61,735 nucleotides of DNA, taken from positions 1-61,735 of the forward strand of contig JAEENM010000063.1 of NCBI GenBank assembly GCA_016283745.1, in the 5' to 3' direction. Position numbers and translations under genes: made by a program. The notes below the pieces were generated by a model, which did not search any database, was not told the origin of the DNA, and worked only from the letters and a program-made list of their open reading frames with translations. The stretch is from Bacteroidales bacterium (GTDB taxonomy: Bacteria; Bacteroidota; Bacteroidia; Bacteroidales; P3). Shown one piece after another: positions 1 to 8,205 of the stretch (positions within the stretch are counted from its first letter, which is position 1; each line of letters opens with the position of its first letter).

Positions 1-1194
1 GAGGAAGAACTTGCCGGTGCGGTCCACCATGGGCTGCTGCTTGCCGTCCTTGTCGAAAAGCACGAGGGGCGGCACTCCGGCCTGCTTGGCCACGCGGTCG
101 TCGTCGGCACCGAAAGTGGGTGCTATGTGCACGATGCCGGTACCGTCTTCGGTGGTAACGTAGTCGCCGAGGATGATGCGGAAAGCACCTTCGCCGGGGT
201 TCACCCACGGTATGAGCTGTTCGTATTCCAAATCCTTGAGTTCCTTGCCTTTGACGGCGTTGCCGAGCACGCGGAAGGGCACTTTCTTGTCGCCAACCTT
301 GTATTCCTCGAAGGGGATGTTGGCATTTTCGGCGGGGAACATGCTGTTGAGCAGAGGTTTGGCCACAATAACGTTGATGGGTTCGCCGCTGTAGGGGTTG
401 AAGGTATTCACCAGCACATATTCGATGCCGGGACCTACGGCGAGGGCGGTGTTCGATGGCAATGTCCACGGGGTGGTGGTCCATGCCAGAACGTTCACAT
501 CTTCAGATTTGACATCCACGCCGAAAGGCAGTGTCTGATTGGCTTTGAGATGGAACATTGCCACACAGGTGGTGTCTTTCACGTCGCGGTAGCAGCCAGG
601 CATGTTGAGCTCGTGCGAGCTGAGGCCTGTGCCAGCGGCGGGACTGAAGGGCTGGATGGTGTAGCCTTTGTACAGCAAGCCTTTGTTATAGAGGTCTTTG
701 AGCAGGAACCACAGAGTTTCGATATATTCGTTTTTGAAAGTGATATATGGGTTGTCGAGGTCCACCCAATAGCCCATTTTACGGGTGAGTTCGTCCCAAA
801 GGTCCTTGTATTTCATCACCTCTTCGCGGCAGGCGCGGTTGTAGTCGTCCACGCTGATTTTCTTGCCGATGTCCTCCTTGGTGATGCCGAGTTTTTTCTC
901 CACGCCGAGTTCCACGGGCAGACCGTGGGTGTCCCAACCGGCTTTGCGGTCCACAAAGAAACCCTTCATGGTTTTGTAGCGGCAGAATATGTCTTTTATG
1001 CTACGTGCCATAACGTGGTGAATGCCAGGCACTCCGTTTGCCGACGGAGGACCTTCGTAGAATACAAAAGGCGTTTTCCCTTCGGAGAGTTCGAGACTTT
1101 TGTGGAAGGTGTCGTTTTCTTCCCAATAACGGCGGATTTCCTCGCCGAGAGCGGTCATGTCTAATTGCTTGTACTCGTTATACTTATCGGACAT
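1..1194 (-). CDS. ileS: Isoleucyl-tRNA synthetase, N-terminal part (gene runs off the left edge)
   Basis: Cytoplasmic class I aminoacyl-tRNA synthetase that charges tRNA-Ile with isoleucine. About 398 N-terminal residues are present; the gene continues beyond base 1. Translating the minus strand from the ATG at 1194 gives MSDKYNEYKQLDMTALGEEI, then the variant HIGH-type signature PSANGVPGIHHV at about residues 48-59 and DTHGLPVELGVEKKLG, both typical of the Bacteroidetes IleS type. The start of the CP1 editing domain follows, with LAWTTTPWTLPSNTAL as the conserved editing-pocket threonine-rich stretch. The KMSKS loop lies outside the window. A TATATTTG promoter box lies about 75 bases upstream. 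The family call is very secure. Confidence 0.95.
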   Translation of the reverse strand, partial: MSDKYNEYKQLDMTALGEEIRRYWEENDTFHKSLELSEGKTPFVFYEGPPSANGVPGIHHVMARSIKDIFCRYKTMKGFFVDRKAGWDTHGLPVELGVEKKLGITKEDIGKKISVDDYNRACREEVMKYKDLWDELTRKMGYWVDLDNPYITFKNEYIETLWFLLKDLYNKGLLYKGYTIQPFSPAAGTGLSSHELNMPGCYRDVKDTTCVAMFHLKANQTLPFGVDVKSEDVNVLAWTTTPWTLPSNTALAVGPGIEYVLVNTFNPYSGEPINVIVAKPLLNSMFPAENANIPFEEYKVGDKKVPFRVLGNAVKGKELKDLEYEQLIPWVNPGEGAFRIILGDYVTTEDGTGIVHIAPTFGADDDRVAKQAGVPPLVLFDKDGKQQPMVDRTGKFFL

Positions 1195-1266
1195 TGTTAT
1201 AAAAAATTATATATATCACTATCTGTCAGCCGTTTAACCCACGACCGACTAATTATAATTAACCTG

Positions 1267-1274
1267 CAAATATA
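1267..1274 (-). promoter_or_regulatory. Promoter -7 box of ileS
   Basis: On the minus strand this reads TATATTTG, an exact match to the Bacteroidetes -7 consensus TAnnTTTG. It would start a transcript with a leader of about 65 nt before the ileS ATG at 1194. The -33 element is only weakly recognisable in the A-rich stretch upstream. Confidence 0.6.
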
Positions 1275-1446
1275 CGATTTTTTTGTGATGAAGAAAAATC
1301 CATTGGATTTTTTGATAGCCGTAGGCGGAGAATAAATTGATTAGTGACTGGTGATTTGTTTGGGGAAAGTGAACTGTGATAAAGAATATGGTTATTTACT
1401 AGTGATGAGTGATTTGTTCAGGAAAAATAGCAAGCTTTCTCATCCA

Positions 1447-1480
1447 TTCTTGCCCGTATGAAAAAAAAATCGTATTTTTG
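1447..1480 (+). promoter_or_regulatory. Promoter of manC
   Basis: TATTTTTG at 1473-1480 matches the Bacteroidetes -7 consensus. A TTCTTG at 1447-1452 stands 20 bases upstream in the -33 position. The expected start of transcription is about 1487, giving a very short leader before the ATG at 1504. Confidence 0.6.
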
Positions 1481-1503
1481 CACTTTCAAAAAACACAAAC
1501 ACC

Positions 1504-2583
1504 ATGCAAAACAACAACTACTGTATAATAATGGCCGGAGGCATCGGAAGCCGTTTCTGGCCGGTAAGCAAAACAGAGTGTCCCAAGCAGTTCCTCGACA
1601 TCCTGGGCACAGGAAAAAGCTTTATCCGCAGCACTTTCGAGAGGTTTCTGCCCATAGTGCCGCCACAGAATTTTCTGGTGGTGACCAACGCCATGTACAA
1701 AGACCTTGTGCTGCAGCACATCCCCGAACTCACCGAAAGCCAGGTGCTTTGCGAGCCTATGCGCCGCAACACCGCTCCCTGCATCGCCTACGCCGCTTAC
1801 CATATAATGGCACAAAACAGCGATTGCAACATAGTTGTAACCCCCGCCGACCATCTTGTAACCAACGAGGCGGAATTCCAACGCATCATCTCCACCGGAT
1901 TTGAATTCGTCTCCAAGCCGGAGAACAGCAAAGCGCTGCTCACCATCGGCATCAAGCCCACAAGACCCGAAACCGGCTACGGCTACATACAAACCCCCGA
2001 TGCCAACTGCACGGAAGGAGCAGTAACCAAGGTAGCCAGTTTCACCGAAAAGCCCAACCTCGAGAAAGCCGTACAGTTCCTTGAAAGCGGACGCTACCTG
2101 TGGAATTCCGGCATCTTCATCTGGTCGATGGAAGGAATCCTGTCGGCATTAAACCAATTCATCCCCAACCTTACCGAGATTTTCGACGAAGGCAAAGCCA
2201 AATTCGGCACCGCCGACGAGCAGGCGTTCATCAGTAACAACTTCCACCGCTGTCCCGACATCTCCATCGACTACGGCGTGATGGAGAAATCGCCCGACAC
2301 CTACACCATCCCCGCAGACTTCGGCTGGAGCGACATAGGCACTTGGGGCTCCTTGTTCACCCACGCAAAAAAAGACCCCGAAAACAATGCCGTGAAAGGC
2401 AACGTGGTTGTGGAGGAATGCAAAAACACCGTGATAAACATCGAACCCGGCGTGGAAGCCATCGTGCAGGGCATGGACGAATGCCTTGTGGCCTACAGCG
2501 GCAAATCGTTGCTTGTGTGCCGACTTAAGGACGAGCAGCGCATCAAGGAATGGGTAGCCGCTTTAAACGCAAAAAAACAATAA
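1504..2583 (+). CDS. manC: Mannose-1-phosphate guanylyltransferase
   Basis: Cytoplasmic nucleotidyltransferase making GDP-mannose from mannose-1-phosphate and GTP for polysaccharide and glycoconjugate synthesis. The 359-residue protein begins with the pyrophosphorylase signature AGGIGSRFWPVSKTECPKQF (about residues 11-30). It also carries the family motifs VVTPADH, GYGYIQ, FTEKP and WNSGIFIW, and FGWSDIGTW near the C-terminal part of the catalytic domain. The length fits the stand-alone guanylyltransferase, with no fused phosphomannose isomerase cupin domain as in long AlgA/ManC proteins. It is monocistronic: a consensus promoter precedes it and a hairpin terminator follows 25 bases after the stop. 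Confidence 0.93.
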   Translation: MQNNNYCIIMAGGIGSRFWPVSKTECPKQFLDILGTGKSFIRSTFERFLPIVPPQNFLVVTNAMYKDLVLQHIPELTESQVLCEPMRRNTAPCIAYAAYHIMAQNSDCNIVVTPADHLVTNEAEFQRIISTGFEFVSKPENSKALLTIGIKPTRPETGYGYIQTPDANCTEGAVTKVASFTEKPNLEKAVQFLESGRYLWNSGIFIWSMEGILSALNQFIPNLTEIFDEGKAKFGTADEQAFISNNFHRCPDISIDYGVMEKSPDTYTIPADFGWSDIGTWGSLFTHAKKDPENNAVKGNVVVEECKNTVINIEPGVEAIVQGMDECLVAYSGKSLLVCRLKDEQRIKEWVAALNAKKQ

Positions 2584-2608
2584 TTACACACTGAATTAAA
2601 ACAAAGTT

Positions 2609-2643
2609 AGAGTCTGCCACAACACGGCAGGCTCTAATTTTTT
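2609..2643 (+). terminator. Intrinsic terminator of manC
   Basis: A 10-bp stem, AGAGTCTGCC (2609-2618) with GGCAGGCTCT (2626-2635), containing one G-T pair and a 7-nt loop, is followed by a T-rich run. Confidence 0.8.
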
Positions 2644-2659
2644 ATTCGATTGCAGGCAT

Positions 2660-2690
2660 AAAAAAAGAGGACTCGATTGAGTCCTCTTTC
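2660..2690 (-). terminator. Intrinsic terminator of the OmpA-family gene
   Basis: AGAGGACTC (2666-2674) pairs perfectly with GAGTCCTCT (2679-2687) around a 4-nt loop. The run of A at 2660-2665 is the U-tract when read on the minus strand. It lies about 20 bases after the stop codon of the minus-strand OmpA gene and faces the manC terminator. Confidence 0.85.
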
Positions 2691-2707
2691 ATATTTTGGA
2701 TTGAATA

Positions 2708-4033
2708 CTATTCTTCGTCCATGTTTACGTAGAAGGAAGTTCTGCGGTTGATGCTGAATTTGCAGTCACCGAAGCATTCGCGTTTACCTTTCCATTCTGT
2801 GCTCAGACGGTCTTCGTCGATACCATATTTCTCAACGAGAAGTCTCTTAACTTCTTTAGCACGTTTTTCGGACAGTTTGTCGTTGTATTCGTAGCTAGCG
2901 GGTTCGTCGCAGAAGCTGATGATGGTGAACTTGGTGTCGGAGTTGTTCTTCATAACTTCAGCAACAGCTTGGAGTTTTCTCATCTGATCCGAAGGAACTT
3001 TCCATACATCGTTCGGGTAGAGGATAGACAGAGGCATACCGTAGAGGTTCTGCTGGTTGTCTTTCACGTTTTTCAGAGCATTGCGCAGACGGCCGTTCTC
3101 AGCTTCGGACTGGTCGAGTTGGTCTTTAAGTTTGCCATTCTCGTCTTCGAGAGAAGCGATTTTGTTTTTCAGGTTGTTTTCCTGTTCTTTGGCTTTTGCA
3201 AGTTCGTCGTTAGCATCGTCAAGATCTTTGGTGAGCTTGTCGAAATTCTCTTTGGTGTAGTTCTTTTCCTGTTCGATGCGGGCTTTGTCTTCGTCAGTTA
3301 CGCCGAAGTGATATTCAATTCCCAGGGGAATGTAGAGGTAGCTACCCACGAAGTCGAATTTCTCGATTTGAGAGAAGTCGGCCAAGGAGTAAACAGTGGG
3401 TTCTACATAAACAGACCAATGATCGGCGAATCTCCAAGAAAGACCCATTCCGATGTTGGCTGTGTAGAAGTAGTTGCCCAACCACATTTCTTTAGAACCA
3501 TCAGTTGCAACTCTGTCGTTGTCGGGGAGCAACAATGTACCACCCATACCACCAAGCAGATACCATTGAACTTTTCTATAAGGATCTCTGAAACCCTTGA
3601 TAGCGTCAATGATAGAGAATGTGAAATCAACTTGCAAATTCAAGTGCTCACCAACATAGTTAAGGTTGTTAGCGTAAGCCCCCAAATCGGGATTAAATCT
3701 ATACAAGTTGCCGTTTTTGATTTTGGTGTCGACATCGGCATACATAGCTTGAAAACGAACATCCCAAATGTAGTTCAGTTCTTTTGCTAAGAAACCACCG
3801 ATACCCCAACCCCAACGTTCGTGCGGGTTAAAGGCATTAATAGCTGGATCCATGGTTTCTTTCTGGATACGCCAAGTCCAACCTCCGTTTAAGCCAATTG
3901 ACCAGTTGCTCCAAAAGCTGTAATGGGGGTAACGAGTCAGCGGCGTGTACTCCGCAGTATCTTCTTGAGCATAGGTAGCGCTAACACCCATCAAGAAGAA
4001 TGCGACTAATGCAATTTTTAATGTTTTTTTCAT
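2708..4033 (-). CDS. OmpA-family outer membrane protein with coiled-coil linker
   Basis: A 441-residue envelope protein. A clear signal peptide (about residues 1-22, ending ...SATYA) is followed by a predicted outer-membrane beta-barrel-like N-terminal half (to about 250) with many aromatic residues. A charged coiled coil (about 255-330, heptads rich in Glu, Lys, Leu and Asn) then leads to a C-terminal OmpA/MotB peptidoglycan-binding domain (about 345-441). That domain keeps the family pattern SEKRAKEVKRLL, although the usual NxxLSxxRA helix start reads NDKLSEKRA. Such proteins anchor the outer membrane to peptidoglycan. It is flanked by its own promoter and terminator. The barrel assignment is an inference from composition; the OmpA domain is secure. 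Confidence 0.88.
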   Translation of the reverse strand: MKKTLKIALVAFFLMGVSATYAQEDTAEYTPLTRYPHYSFWSNWSIGLNGGWTWRIQKETMDPAINAFNPHERWGWGIGGFLAKELNYIWDVRFQAMYADVDTKIKNGNLYRFNPDLGAYANNLNYVGEHLNLQVDFTFSIIDAIKGFRDPYRKVQWYLLGGMGGTLLLPDNDRVATDGSKEMWLGNYFYTANIGMGLSWRFADHWSVYVEPTVYSLADFSQIEKFDFVGSYLYIPLGIEYHFGVTDEDKARIEQEKNYTKENFDKLTKDLDDANDELAKAKEQENNLKNKIASLEDENGKLKDQLDQSEAENGRLRNALKNVKDNQQNLYGMPLSILYPNDVWKVPSDQMRKLQAVAEVMKNNSDTKFTIISFCDEPASYEYNDKLSEKRAKEVKRLLVEKYGIDEDRLSTEWKGKRECFGDCKFSINRRTSFYVNMDEE

Positions 4034-4134
4034 TTGACTATCAGTTATTTATGTTATACTTTTCAATTATTTCAGAACACTTATTGCCGTTATATACAAA
4101 AGGCAATGCCCTTTTTTACGCAAAAAGGACACTG

Positions 4135-4142
4135 CAAAGTTA
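4135..4142 (-). promoter_or_regulatory. Promoter -7 box of the OmpA-family gene
   Basis: The minus strand reads TAACTTTG, an exact TAnnTTTG match. It is about 100 bases upstream of the ATG at 4033, implying a leader of about 95 nt. Confidence 0.6.
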
Positions 4143-4350
4143 CATTTTTTTTTCCAAATATAGCACTATAAAATGCATTTTTTTTATATTTTTTTTACAA
4201 ATACCTCATTTTCAATTAATTAAAAAAATAATTTTTGTGCAATATTTTTTGAATAATGCAGTTATTAGACCGTTGTACAAATAATAATCATGCCAAATAA
4301 ACACAATTCTGTTGAAAATTGTGACGTTTTTTCTCATAAAAATTCAACAT

Positions 4351-4358
4351 TATTTTTG
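4351..4358 (+). promoter_or_regulatory. Promoter -7 box of the clpC operon
   Basis: TATTTTTG matches TAnnTTTG. A T-rich -33 region stands about 20 bases upstream, and the leader to the clpC ATG is roughly 100 nt. Confidence 0.55.
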
Positions 4359-4468
4359 TAACTTTGAAGCGATGAAAAAAGTATGTTTTTAGCGTTTTAC
4401 TAATCATAAACTTTTGTACGTCAAACATTTTTATCGAAAACAACCAATAACAACCTGCACTATAAAAT

Positions 4469-7105
4469 ATGAATCAGCCTAAACTAAGCCCCCACGCTGT
4501 GAAAGTGATAACCAACAGCCGCGATGAAGCCATACGCCTGAAAAACCAGAACATCGGCGTTGAGCATCTGTTTCTCGGCATGCTGCGCGAAAAGGAATGC
4601 TCCGGCATGAAAATTCTCAACAATTCCAACATCGACACTGCAAGCATCCGCCAACGTATCGAGAAGGCTCTGGCCTCGATAAGCGACAACGTGAAATACT
4701 CCGCCGACGACGAAGTGCCTTTTATGAAACAAACCGAAAACATCATCCGTTTCTCTTTCCTTATCTCCAAGGAGTTCAAAAGTCCCGAAGTGAAGACTGA
4801 ACACATATTGCTCGCCATGCTACGCAACAACGACAACATCGTTTCCCAGATGCTTGCCGAACAAGGCCTCGACCTCGAAAAAGCCAAATCGCTGTGCACC
4901 ACCGCTAATAACAACCCTGGTCCAAAAGCCTATCCCGACGACACAAGCGCCGCCCCCGATTTCCAGTCGAGTGCCTCTTTCGACGACGACGATGACGAAG
5001 ACGACGACGATTTCGGTGCCGGCAACGCTTCTTCGCAAAGCAGACAAAATAACCCCGGCAGCAAAAACAGCCGCACTCCTGCTTTGGACAACTTCGGACG
5101 CGACCTTACAAAAGCTGCAGCCGAGAAACGTCTCGACCCGATTGTAGGCCGCGAGAAAGAGCTGGAGCGCATCGCCCAAATTCTGAGTCGCCGCAAGAAA
5201 AACAACCCCATCCTTATAGGCGAACCCGGAGTAGGAAAATCGGCCATCGCCGAAGGCCTCGCCATACGCATCAGCGAAGGCAAAGTGCCCCGCACACTCT
5301 ACGGCAAACGCGTCATTACCCTCGACCTCGCCTCGCTGGTGGCCGGCACCAAATACCGCGGACAGTTCGAGGAACGTATGAAAGCCATACTGAAAGAGCT
5401 GGAGATGAACCCCGACATCATAGTATTCATCGACGAGATACACACCATCGTTGGCGCTGGAGGAGCTCAAGGCTCGCTCGACGCCTCCAATATGTTCAAA
5501 CCCGCACTGGCACGCGGCGAACTGCAGTGCATCGGTGCCACAACCCTCGATGAGTACCGGCAGTACATTGAAAAGGACGGTGCCTTGGAACGCCGTTTCC
5601 AGAAAGTGCTTGTGGATGCCACAACGCCCGAAGAGACACTTACCATACTTAATAATATAAAGGACAAATACGAGGATCACCATCTGGTGACCTATTCGCC
5701 AGAAGCTCTCGAAGCCTGTGTAGCACTTACCAACCGCTATATCAGCGACAGGCTGCTGCCCGACAAAGCCATCGACGCTATGGACGAGGCCGGCGCGCGT
5801 GTGCATATCTCCAACATCAACGTACCACCCGAGATAATAGCCCTCGAACAGGAAATAGCCAACGTGGTGGCCAAAAAGAAAGAGGTGCTGGCGCAGAAAA
5901 ACTACAACGAAGCCGCCGAATACCGCGACCAAGAACGCGAACTCAACGCCAAACTCACCGACGTGAAACGGCAGTGGGAACAGGACGAAAAGCTGAAACG
6001 CATCACCATCACCGAACAGGATGTGGCCGAAGTGGTGGCCATGATGACCGGCGTGCCCGTGCAACGCATTGCGCAGAGCGAAAGCAACCGTCTCATCACC
6101 ATGGAAAACGACCTGCAAAGCAAAGTCATAGGTCAGGACGAGGCGGTGAAGAAAATAGCCAAAGCCATACGTCGCAACCGCGCCGGACTGAAAGACCCCA
6201 ACAAACCCATAGGCTCCTTTATTTTCCTCGGACCCACGGGCGTGGGAAAGACTTATCTGGCCAAAGTGCTGGCTCAGTATCTGTTCGACACCGAGAACGC
6301 TATGATACGCATCGACATGAGCGAATATATGGAGAAATTCGCCGTGTCGCGGCTGATAGGAGCGCCTCCGGGATATGTGGGGTACGAAGAGGGTGGACAA
6401 CTCACCGAGAAAGTTCGTCGCAAACCCTATTCCATAGTCCTTCTTGACGAGATAGAGAAAGCACACCCCGACGTGTTCAACCTGCTTTTGCAGGTGCTCG
6501 ACGACGGTCAGCTCACCGACGGCATGGGCCGCAAGGTGGATTTCAAAAACACTATAGTGATAATGACCTCCAACATCGGGTCGCGACAACTCAAGGAGTT
6601 CGGCACAGGAGTGGGATTCAACACCTCGGCACGCGAGAGCAACCGCTCCGAGATGGAAAAGGACGTTATCGAAAAGGCCATGAAGAAAGCCTTCGCCCCC
6701 GAGTTCCTCAACCGTATCGACGACGTTATCGTTTTCAACAACCTGAAACGTCCCGAGATACACAAAATAATCGACATAGAACTGAAAGGACTCTTCGGCA
6801 GGATAAACGAGATGGGCTACTCCATCCGCATCAGCGAAAGCGCCAAGGACTTCCTGCTCGAAAAAGGCTGGGACCCCAACTTCGGAGCACGTCCGCTGAA
6901 ACGAGCCATCCAGAAATATATCGAAGACGAGCTTGCCGAAGAGATTATCCGCTCCTCGCTCCACAACGGCGACGACATACTTATCGACACCGAGGATTTC
7001 GGCGAAAGCAAAATAATAAAATTCCGCATCAACGAAAACAAAGACAATGCCATTGCCGAAGGCGAGACCAAAGCCATTGCAGAAGAAACAACCAAAAACG
7101 AATAA
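4469..7105 (+). CDS. clpC: ClpC-type AAA+ unfoldase subunit of the Clp protease
   Basis: ATP-dependent chaperone that unfolds substrates and feeds them to ClpP in the cytoplasm. The 878-residue protein has two N-terminal Clp-N repeats (about 1-150), an acidic low-complexity linker (about 170-185, nearly all Asp/Glu) and AAA1 with Walker A GEPGVGKS at about 250. A UVR/middle domain (about 470-500, [15 protein letters not shown]) separates it from AAA2 with Walker A GPTGVGKT at about 587 and the C-terminal D2-small domain. The UVR motif separates ClpC from ClpA and ClpB. It is first in an operon: the ThiL-like gene starts 6 bases after its stop. The protein is about 30-60 residues longer than Firmicutes ClpC, largely because of the acidic linker. 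Confidence 0.95.
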   Translation: MNQPKLSPHAVKVITNSRDEAIRLKNQNIGVEHLFLGMLREKECSGMKILNNSNIDTASIRQRIEKALASISDNVKYSADDEVPFMKQTENIIRFSFLISKEFKSPEVKTEHILLAMLRNNDNIVSQMLAEQGLDLEKAKSLCTTANNNPGPKAYPDDTSAAPDFQSSASFDDDDDEDDDDFGAGNASSQSRQNNPGSKNSRTPALDNFGRDLTKAAAEKRLDPIVGREKELERIAQILSRRKKNNPILIGEPGVGKSAIAEGLAIRISEGKVPRTLYGKRVITLDLASLVAGTKYRGQFEERMKAILKELEMNPDIIVFIDEIHTIVGAGGAQGSLDASNMFKPALARGELQCIGATTLDEYRQYIEKDGALERRFQKVLVDATTPEETLTILNNIKDKYEDHHLVTYSPEALEACVALTNRYISDRLLPDKAIDAMDEAGARVHISNINVPPEIIALEQEIANVVAKKKEVLAQKNYNEAAEYRDQERELNAKLTDVKRQWEQDEKLKRITITEQDVAEVVAMMTGVPVQRIAQSESNRLITMENDLQSKVIGQDEAVKKIAKAIRRNRAGLKDPNKPIGSFIFLGPTGVGKTYLAKVLAQYLFDTENAMIRIDMSEYMEKFAVSRLIGAPPGYVGYEEGGQLTEKVRRKPYSIVLLDEIEKAHPDVFNLLLQVLDDGQLTDGMGRKVDFKNTIVIMTSNIGSRQLKEFGTGVGFNTSARESNRSEMEKDVIEKAMKKAFAPEFLNRIDDVIVFNNLKRPEIHKIIDIELKGLFGRINEMGYSIRISESAKDFLLEKGWDPNFGARPLKRAIQKYIEDELAEEIIRSSLHNGDDILIDTEDFGESKIIKFRINENKDNAIAEGETKAIAEETTKNE

Positions 7106-7111
7106 CCTTTT

Positions 7112-8173
7112 ATGACCGGACAGGACAACATAAAAACCACGTCCATAGGCACTTTGGGCAAGAACGCCCTGATACAGCGTCTCACCCAGGATTTCGAGAC
7201 ACGCGACAAATCCACCGTGAAGGGTCTGGACAACGACGCCTCGGCCACCGGAAGCGGACAAAAAATAAGCATCGTGGGGACAGCGATGATGGTGGAAGGC
7301 ATACATTTCGACATGACCTACACCCCGCTGCAACATCTTGGCTACAAAGCCGTTGCCTTGGCTATGGCCAAAGTTGTGGCGATGAACGCCCTGCCGCGGC
7401 AGATAATGGTGAATATGGCCGTATCAAGCCGCTATTCGGTGGAGGCCTTGGAGGAACTCTTTGCCGGCATACACCGCATCTGCCAGCGCTACGACAGCGA
7501 CCTCGCGGGATGCGACATCTGCTCGAGTATGAGCGGACTTACCATCTCCGTCACCGCCATCGGTGAGGCCGACAAGGACCGCCTGACAGGCTGCGGCGGA
7601 GCGCAGATGCACGACCTGCTGTGCGCCTCGGGCGATTTCGGCTCGGCATACGCAGGACTGCTGATACTCGAACGCGAGAAAGCCACCTTCAAAGCCAACC
7701 CCGATTTCAAACCCGACTTCGCGTCGCACGAATATGTGCTGGAACGTTTTCTGAAACCCGAACCCCGCACCGACATAGTGAAATGGCTTGCCGAGAACGA
7801 CATAGTGCCGACGGCTATGACCAACGTCGCCGACGGACTGGCCGACGCCGCAATGCGTTTGTGCAGCATTTCGCACTGCGGATGCGAGATTTACGAAGAG
7901 CGCATACCTATCGACTACGGCACCTCGCACGTGTGCAGCGATTTCGGAACCAACATGTTACCCGTATCGCTGGCGCTGAACGGAGGCATGGACAATGAAC
8001 TGCTTTTTTCGATAAAACAATCCGATTACGAAAAAATAAAAGAGTGTCCCAACGTTGCCATTGTGGGCCACATCACAGAACAAAACCGCGGAGCCATTAT
8101 GGTGACACCGCAAAACACCGCCATCGAACTCACCTCGCAAGGATGGAATTCCTCGATACCTTCGGAGGAATAG
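7112..8173 (+). CDS. ThiL-like protein (thiamine-monophosphate kinase family) with degenerate active site
   Basis: A 353-residue protein of the AIR-synthase/ThiL fold. The overall family signature is clear: TSIGTLGKNALIQRL at the start, VEGIHFDMTYTPLQHLGYKA, RQIMVNMAVSSRYSVE, KPEPRTDIVKWLAENDIVPT, and the C-terminal end in LTSQGWN. Normal ThiL phosphorylates thiamine-phosphate to thiamine-pyrophosphate using acidic residues that bind magnesium and nucleotide. Compared with the remembered family motifs, most are altered here: GDDAA reads DNDAS, TTD before the VEGxHF motif reads GTA, SDIxAM reads AKVVAM, GGDT reads GCDI, MDISDGL reads TNVADGL, and GGEDYELLF reads GGMDNELLF. It is probably a catalytically changed or inactive paralogue. 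It sits 6 bases after clpC and 32 bases before recQ, so it is very likely co-transcribed with both. Confidence 0.8.
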   Translation: MTGQDNIKTTSIGTLGKNALIQRLTQDFETRDKSTVKGLDNDASATGSGQKISIVGTAMMVEGIHFDMTYTPLQHLGYKAVALAMAKVVAMNALPRQIMVNMAVSSRYSVEALEELFAGIHRICQRYDSDLAGCDICSSMSGLTISVTAIGEADKDRLTGCGGAQMHDLLCASGDFGSAYAGLLILEREKATFKANPDFKPDFASHEYVLERFLKPEPRTDIVKWLAENDIVPTAMTNVADGLADAAMRLCSISHCGCEIYEERIPIDYGTSHVCSDFGTNMLPVSLALNGGMDNELLFSIKQSDYEKIKECPNVAIVGHITEQNRGAIMVTPQNTAIELTSQGWNSSIPSEE

Positions 8174-8205
8174 AACATTTTGTCGCCACCCTATATATAT
8201 AATGT

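Larger units (their letters stand above)
1195..1503. other. Divergent intergenic region between ileS and manC
   Basis: The region holds the two divergent promoters listed separately and no gene. A small GCCgtaGGC palindrome lies at 1318-1326. Around 1341-1425 is a low-complexity stretch built from variants of the word 'agtgactggtgattt' / 'agtgatgagtgattt', resembling the degenerate repeat-rich spacers seen at 44.7, 46.6 and 50.0 kb. Confidence 0.5.
4034..4468. other. Divergent intergenic region between the OmpA gene and clpC
   Basis: A very A+T-rich region of about 435 bases with the two divergent promoters listed separately and no supportable gene. A small hairpin, TTGCC (4084-4088) with GGCAA (4102-4106), lies in the leader of the OmpA transcript. 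Confidence 0.5.

Noticed and set aside
7060-7112. TPP riboswitch expected near a thiamine gene
   Set aside because: The ThiL-like gene starts 6 bases after clpC; there is no leader and no THI-box-like sequence in the operon's upstream region.
4820-7336. Long open frame (838 codons) antisense to clpC; similar long frames antisense to ftsI, murE, htpG and murG
   Set aside because: They mirror strong coding frames with high GC at third positions, show Cys/His/Phe/Val-rich low-complexity translations, and carry no domain motifs. They are shadows.
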